Made by a program: the position numbers and the translations under genes. Of a stretch of 64,000 nt of DNA, positions 58,052 through 64,000 are shown one piece after another. The notes beneath the pieces are model-generated. The model was not told the DNA's origin. It searched no databases and was given only the letters and a program-made list of their open reading frames with translations. The number at the start of each line of letters is the position of its first letter. Positions within the stretch are counted from its first letter, which is position 1. Source of the DNA: Artocarpus heterophyllus (taxonomy: Eukaryota; Streptophyta; Magnoliopsida; Rosales; Moraceae); assembly GCA_025403435.1 (NCBI GenBank), contig CM046351.1:27803730-27867729 (forward strand), read 5' to 3'.

Positions 58052-58938
58052 CCACTCATTTTTTTAAATGTGTGATCTATTAAATTATATTTTATTTCTA
58101 TGCTAAACTCAAAAGAATAATGAATTTAGCTTTAAAAATTAAAAATATTAAGAAAATTTTGCATTCAATCATACAAAAACTCATCAAACAGGATACCCCA
58201 TCCTTGTAGTATTCAAGCAAAAGAAGGACATGGCAATATTGATGTCTATCCCTTCACAAAATTGCACTAAAAAATTTATATTATAAGCCACCGAAAAAAT
58301 AAAAGCCTGAAATTTACAATCCTAATAATATTACTTGAAAAAATAATGTGCAAAAATTGGGTTAACAGTTGAAATCAAAGTAAGATAATAGGAAGGATTT
58401 TTTTGGAGAAACTACATTTAATTGTATTTTTCCAAAATTTATTGAATTAAATAGCAAGTTAAAAAAATATTTGTAGTAAATAATAGTAAATGAAACTGTA
58501 AAAAAAATTTACCACCATAAAAAAAATATGACAAAAGTTTATTATTGTAAATAGATATGACAAAAAATTTTTGCAGATATTTTTTTTACTATTGTTTACT
58601 ATAAATATTTTTTAAACCAACTATTTAATTTAAAAGCTTAAAAATCTATTATTTTCTTCATTCCTCCGTTATCTTTTTTCTTCTTTTCCTTTTTTTTTTT
58701 TTTGAATTAATATAGTAGGGAGCATTAAGTGAATAAATGTTACCGTTTATTGAAACAACAACACAAACAATTATTATTATTATTATTATCAGTAAGACAA
58801 ATGAGATGCCTGGGACTGCCATTCAAATTATTGATAACCCTTTCTTGTTTCACAACAATCATAGAATTTTAAATCCTGAATTACATATAATAGAGGACAT
58901 TTGAACTACTTGTAAAGTTCCAAGGCAAATCCCTTACA
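58052..58938. other. Intergenic, 3' flank of PGIP-B
   Basis: AT-rich; no gene. Contains a (TTA)n microsatellite at 58771-58789. The part nearest 58938 is the likely PGIP-B 3' untranslated region. Confidence 0.6.
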
Positions 58939-59949
58939 CTATTTACAGCTCTCTAACGGAGCTCCACATAAGCAGCGGTTATGGAAATACGCCGTGTAAT
59001 CAAAGCTCTGCAAATTCCCACCCACCGGAATCTTACCACACAACCTGTTGTAACTCACGTTGAAACCCGTTAAGTTATCCAGGGCGGTCAGCCCCACCGG
59101 AAGACTCCCCTTTATCCTGTTATGGTTCAGATCCAAAGACACCAAGCTCTTCGGAAACTCAACCTCGGACATGTCGAACTCCAACATGTTCCTTGACAGG
59201 TCCACGATCTGCGTCGTCTTGTTAAGCCCAAACAATGCCGCGGCGCTGCCTTCAAGCTTGTTCCGCGACAAGTCGACGTAGTTGAAGTCCTTTCTCCCCA
59301 ACGAGGACGGTATTTTCCCCGAGAGCTGGTTGTGGGACAGAACAAGGTAAAAATCTTCGCCTCGGAATTCTCCGAACGAGTCCGGTATCGGTCCTGTGAG
59401 CTTGTTCCGGTCGAGGCGAAGCGACTGGAGGTAAGGCAGTTTCGAGAGCGAGGTCGGGATCGGTCCCGATAGGTTGTTGAAGGAGAGTTCGAGGAGATTA
59501 AGTTTGTTGAGCTTGCCGAGGAACTGCGGGACGGATCCCGACAGATTGTTCCAAGTCAATCTCAAGTACTTGAGGTTCTTGAGATTGGTAATGGTTTTTG
59601 GGATCGGTCCGGTGAGATTGGGTTGCTTGTGGAGCTCTAGGGTTTCGAGGTAAGGAAGGTCGCCGACTTGCGGCGGGATTTGGCCGGAAAGGCTGCCGGT
59701 GATGACGGTTAGGGAGTTGATACGGTGCGTTTTGTCATCGCAGGTGACGCAGTACCAGTCCGTACAACAGTCGGTGTCTGATTTCCAAGAGGTGAGCACA
59801 TAGGGATTGTTGAAGGCTTGCTTGATCTGGAGGAGAACTTTTTTGTCATTTGGGTTGCAGAGCTCGGAGAGAGAAGGATGGAGAAGAGCAGTGAAGAAGA
59901 AGAAGAGTGTGAGAGAGAAGATTGATGAAAACGTTATTTGCTTCGCCAT
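58939..59949 (-). CDS. Polygalacturonase-inhibiting protein B (PGIP-B)
   Basis: Secreted LRR inhibitor of fungal polygalacturonase, expected in the cell wall. Intronless, 336 aa, the usual PGIP length. Signal peptide residues 1-28 (FSLTLFFFFTALL core); N-cap with Cys31 and DCCTDWYCVTC (61-70), a canonical PGIP motif; about ten LRRs including LETLELHKQPNLTGPIP, LKYLRLTWNNLSGSVP and LRLDRNKLTGPIP; C-cap LCGKIPVGG and CLCGAPLESCK. Start chosen at MAKQIT because the signal peptide starts there. The frame extends 38 codons upstream only through the TATA region and a T-run. TATATATA at 60009-60016 lies 60 bp upstream. It looks intact and is the more conventional of the two complete PGIPs. Confidence 0.96.
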   Translation of the reverse strand: MAKQITFSSIFSLTLFFFFTALLHPSLSELCNPNDKKVLLQIKQAFNNPYVLTSWKSDTDCCTDWYCVTCDDKTHRINSLTVITGSLSGQIPPQVGDLPYLETLELHKQPNLTGPIPKTITNLKNLKYLRLTWNNLSGSVPQFLGKLNKLNLLELSFNNLSGPIPTSLSKLPYLQSLRLDRNKLTGPIPDSFGEFRGEDFYLVLSHNQLSGKIPSSLGRKDFNYVDLSRNKLEGSAAALFGLNKTTQIVDLSRNMLEFDMSEVEFPKSLVSLDLNHNRIKGSLPVGLTALDNLTGFNVSYNRLCGKIPVGGNLQSFDYTAYFHNRCLCGAPLESCK

Positions 59950-60008
59950 TTTTTTGTTTTGTTTGTTATAATAAAAATGTGATATGGAGATTAGAATCAA
60001 GTTTGGGG

Positions 60009-60016
60009 TATATATA
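60009..60016 (-). promoter_or_regulatory. PGIP-B TATA box
   Basis: TATATATA about 60 bp upstream of the start codon, followed upstream by a 17-base A-run (60032-60048, plus strand). The spacing matches the TATAAAT box of the split PGIP. Confidence 0.75.
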
Positions 60017-60499
60017 GCATTGCTCCTCTGGAAAAAAAAAAAAAAAAAGACCCCCGGATACACCTTCTTTAGTTATCAGATCACGATATGATCCAACTGT
60101 TTTAAAATATGCATTTAAGACCGTGTAAAGGGATTTTTAATTTTATGAGTACGTGGAAAGTGTGTAATTGTGTTTTGGATTGAATGATATGTATTTATTT
60201 TCACTAAAATTTAAATTAAATAAATTTTTTTAATTTAAGTTTTTAGATTTTTATTTTCTCTTTGTACTCTTTGTATTTGGATATGTTTGTTACAATAAAA
60301 CTAAAATTTTCTCTCTTATATTTAAAGAGAAAAAATATTAACTTTTTTAGTTGATATCCAATTAAGATGATTCTTTTTTCATTGTTTTTTTAATTAAAAG
60401 ATAAATAAATTAATATTTATATTACATATTTTTTAAAATCATGAATATTAAAATTTTATTAGAATTTTTTAATAAATCAAAAAAAAAATTTACTACCTA

Positions 60500-61560
60500 T
60501 CCAAACATAAATTTTAAGTTTATTTCCTATTCGGATTACACTTTAAATACCCATTTAGATCTAAATTTAGATAGCAACTTAAATCATATAATTTAAATCA
60601 AAATAATTTAAATCAACGTAATTTAAACTCACTGATGAAATCTTTTTGAGTCAAAGAAGATACCACAATTATAATCTAACACGCAACATAGTATTGTTAT
60701 CTATTATTATTTATAAAAAAAAGGGGGGACAAGTAATTATTGTTAATATTGCTAGGTTATATAGCCAATTAAATATTGAGCATTTTCAAACTTAACAGCT
60801 TTATTTTAAGTGCCCAGTTTAAGTGCTTAATTTGCTAACCTTTTCTTCTAGAATTTTGGTAGATTGTCCACCTACGTCATTAGTAAGATCGTACCGAACT
60901 GCTTAAATGAATCGTCGCTCGATCATTAATGATCGGACGGTTGTAGAGTAGCACGTCACATACTTGAACGTCTGAGAAGAAATTCCGAGTTTGAAATTAG
61001 TTGATTAACTTTGTTCATACACTTTATGGAATACTTGTGCAAGCCAGACACGTCGACAGTCAAGGACGTCAGCCATTAATAAAGAGAGTATATTACAAGT
61101 CGAGTATTAACTTTTTGATAAATAAGACACGTAGCCTAGGGCAAATTAGGCACAAAAATCTTCTAAAAAAGTAATGCAACGGCGCATAAGTAGACCTCAC
61201 TGATGATCCTTGCAGGCTTTTATGGTCGCTGTGTTCGTGTATATATGCATTCTTTGCTTCAGAGTGTTTTAAAAAAATAATAATAATAATAGCCACCACG
61301 ACGAGTTCCAAGTGCGATTCACTTATAATATTTAAGGTCTATTTATTTAGTAAATAGATTCAAATTGTATTAATTTTGATTATTTTGATTTGAATTATGT
61401 GATTTGAATTGTTATTTCAATTGACGTTTAGATGTGCATTTAAAGTGTTAATCTAGATAAAAAATAAAATTAAAATCTATGTTTGCATATATTGTAGAAA
61501 AAGTTTTTGATTTATTTACAAATCTAACAAAATATTAATGTTTATGGTATTTAAAAATAT
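60500..61560. repeat. Two inverted copies of an AT-rich MITE-like sequence
   Basis: 60500-60640, reverse complemented, matches 61370-61520 (GATTTGAATTATGTGATTTGAATTG-like blocks, TTTAGAT, ATTTAAAGTGT and ATGTTTG segments). The copies face each other about 0.8 kb apart. Exact ends and TSDs are unclear. Confidence 0.5.
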
Positions 61561-62799
61561 GCAAGACGGATCTTCATTAATTTCTCTTTTTATCATAAAT
61601 GTAAAGAAAAAAATTATCTCAATCGAATATCAAATAAATAAGTTATATTTTTTTTACATAAATATAAGAGAGAATATAAGATTTTACTGTAGTAAACTAA
61701 TCTAAATCTAAAGAATTTAAAGAAGAGTAAAATTTTGAAAACTTAAATTTAAAACATTTATTTAATTTTAATTTTAAAAAAATTAAACATCTGTCTAAAA
61801 CATTTTTTAAATTTAAAATTTAAAAAATTATTCTAATATGTCAAACAAACAGCCTTGAGTAGCTCTAAGTTCCTTTAAAACCAGCAGGTTGAAGAGTTGA
61901 CAAAAAGTTAATTATTATCACATTGCCGCATAGCAAGGTTTGCCATTTTGCAGATAAGAACTGACGCTTTGTCAAAGATGGAGGCTAACCAAGACTGGCC
62001 CCGTAATTTAATGATTGAAAAAAAAAAAAAAAATCTTTCTCCCAAAACTCTCTCACATGTCCCTCCACCACATAGAACTTCACCAGATACTCTTGTCGGT
62101 GATCAAATTCATTATGAATTAACATGTTAAAAGCCTCTTTCCTTGACGCCGTATGTCTTCTTTTTTGCCCCTTTGTTTAAAGAGGAACCATTTCAGTCAA
62201 GGCCATACTAATTATTGGAGGGCTGATCATGACGATTTTTTTCCCCTCCTTTAAAAACGAATTGAATACACGCAAGAGCCTTAAATGTTGATCAAATTCT
62301 TTTTTCGCTCAATAATATTTAGGGAGATTTTGACGAAAGGACAAAAAAAATTTCTAATTAGGGAGATGGTCTTTTTTTTAACTAAAAAACACGTTTTTTT
62401 ATATAGATAAATTGTTCTAATTTTTTTAAAAAAATAAAGAAAATGACTGTAGCAGGATAAGAAACCTCAACAAGATAGAAAAAAAAAAACTGAAACCGTT
62501 TTGATGTCTAAAAAACATTTTTTTGTGCCAAAAATTGTCCAAAAAAACGCTTTCAATTTTGAACCATTTACCAAAAAAAATTTCACCAGAAGGCCATTTT
62601 TAAAAATCCCTCCAATATTTAACGCTATCAATTTTGAACGACAGGAACAAAAAAACGACGACAATATATGAGAAGTACTAAGCTACAAGAAAGAAAACTT
62701 TGCAAACGACAAGAAACAGAAACGACATAAAGGGGAATAAATAACAAAGAAAACAGTTAAAAATGACAACAAAACAAAAACGTTAAACCGGATAAAAAA

Positions 62800-62944
62800 C
62801 GTTTGGTAGTGTTTTTAAAATAGTAAAAATTGTTCTGTTTTATAAAAAGAGAAGCTTTTAAAAATTATGCTGAGGGTGTTTTTGAAATTTTTGGGTCAAA
62901 AAACGTACAAAAAATTTTCAAAAACTCCTAAAACGTACCAAACG
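62800..62944. repeat. Short MITE-like inverted repeat
   Basis: A 145-bp stretch with ends CGTTTGGTAGTGTTTTT and, read inward, CGTTTGGTACGTTTTAG. The interior is AT-rich and snap-back in character. No clear TSD. Confidence 0.45.
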
Positions 62945-64000
62945 GAGGTCATTGTTTTAGTTGTTAGTTGGGAATCTGTGGCAATTCAGTTTTGTGAAGA
63001 ATACTTATCTAACTTAATATAAATATCAGAAAATGAGATCTAACATAGTTGGTTAGACTCTCAACAAACACTTTATTTTTCTCTCAACATCTCTCTCTCT
63101 AAAAATCTCCAGAATACTCTCCATTCCTTTTTGAGAACGTGTCACAAGAAAAGCAAGATGACAAAGATTTTGTAATGACAGGCACATAGAATGGGAAAAA
63201 AAAAATAAAGAAGAAAGAAAAAAGTTGAAAACGACAAGAAAGCTACTAAATTTGCCGACAGAATACTGAAAAAAAAAAAAAAAGGTGAGGATTAATCTCA
63301 TTTTCGATTCCCAAGCTAAGGGTGATTCTTATTTTCGTCTCTATTATTAAAAACGTAGAAATTACTTTCGCTAGCTATGAAATTTTCAAAAAGTGATCAA
63401 AAATTGGATTCATCTGATAGTCGCGGGACACATTGGATATCCCACTAACATTACTTTTTATTTATTTTTAATAGGATCTTGATGGAAGGACTTTAATGAA
63501 ACAATTTTATAGGTCACAAACAAGTAGTGGAACATGGGGCTATAATGGATTTCACTCCTAAATTTTGGAGACCAAACGGGATTAAGGAGAAATGTAATGA
63601 ACAATAAAAAATGATGTATGTTTAAATCCTTTTTTTTTTTTTTGATCTAGAAAAAAAAAAAAGAAAGAAAGAAACTACTTTAAACATTATCCAAGAAATT
63701 CCTCAACTTTTAAAAAAATTATATTGCCATTTTTTAATTATTAATTAATTGATTTTGACAACTTATTAACTGATTTCGCTTGTCCTTACTTGATTTTAAC
63801 AAATTAGATATTTATCCAGATAAATCAATTAATTTACCATGTCTATCACAAGTCATTAATTAATTTATCACTCATTACTTGTCTTTAATAAATCAGTTAT
63901 TTATCCTGATAAATCATCAATATACAATTGCAAATCAATAATTGATTTAACTTTGAAAAAAAAAATAGCACATTACAAATCTGTTTGCACCACTCACGGA

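Larger units (their letters stand above)
60060..64000. other. AT-rich intergenic region, no gene seen
   Basis: Nearly 4 kb with long A/T runs, no conserved protein frame and no RNA gene recognised. It holds MITE-like repeats (see 60500-61560 and 62800-62944), an (AAT)n run near 61276 and an inverted pair near 62314-62340 and 62590-62620. The short open frames here show no family similarity. Confidence 0.6.

Noticed and set aside
59950..60063. 38-codon N-terminal extension of PGIP-B
   Set aside because: It reads through the TATA box and a T-run; the signal peptide starts at 59949.
61948..63301. Short frames in the right-hand intergenic region as host genes
   Set aside because: Dominated by homopolymer runs, no conserved motif and no splice or promoter context.
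1..64000. tRNA, rRNA or organellar insertions
   Set aside because: No cloverleaf, rRNA core or plastid/mitochondrial gene sequence was recognised; the TGGTATCAGAGCC matches are primer sites beside LTRs. A tRNAscan or BLAST run was not possible here.

Overview
The window is nuclear DNA of a flowering plant, almost certainly a eudicot. It is AT-rich, with spliced genes, plant Copia, chromovirus and Tat retrotransposons, a CACTA transposon, hAT-type MITEs and a small cluster of polygalacturonase-inhibiting protein (PGIP) genes. The species cannot be named from the sequence. The only host genes recognised are three PGIP loci, all on the minus strand: a split pseudogene (15-358 plus 32810-33441), PGIP-A (34204-35217, 337 aa) and PGIP-B (58939-59949, 336 aa). 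PGIPs are secreted leucine-rich-repeat (LRR) defence proteins that bind fungal and insect pectinases.

Most of the rest is nested transposable elements, and nearly every boundary can be fixed by its target-site duplication (TSD). Left block: a Copia element (Copia-1, 359-32809, TSD CTTGT) sits inside the first PGIP gene. Copia-1 was itself hit by a hAT MITE (1581-2144), by two single-copy LTR-like units of one family in opposite orientation (4277-16959 minus, 18479-21670 plus), and by a young chromovirus Gypsy (22126-30963) that landed on the gag start codon. The first LTR-like unit was later hit by a 9.6-kb CACTA transposon (7117-16759), which carries an apparently intact TNP2-type transposase gene and a TNPA-like gene with one nonsense codon.

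Right block, between PGIP-A and PGIP-B: a decayed Tat-lineage Gypsy element (36773-58051, plus strand) carries a young Copia-2 (42322-52011, minus strand) in its integrase region and a hAT MITE (56189-57013) in its 3' region. It also has a degenerate antisense reading frame downstream of integrase. The last 4 kb (60060-64000) is AT-rich intergenic DNA with MITE-like inverted repeats and no recognisable gene.

The signals most worth following are: (1) arrays of a degenerate 14-bp palindrome (TTCGGC-NN-GCCGAA) with a spacing close to 21-22 bp, shared by the LTR-like family and by both the LTR and the leader of Copia-2; (2) a run of seven imperfect hairpins in the Copia-2 5' leader, four with the same CC-TAGG-GG apex; (3) the seamless PGIP reading frame across the Copia-1 insertion; (4) single C:G-to-T:A nonsense changes that separately disable the three youngest elements; and (5) the divergent binding face of PGIP-A beside a C-terminal half almost the same as that of PGIP-B.
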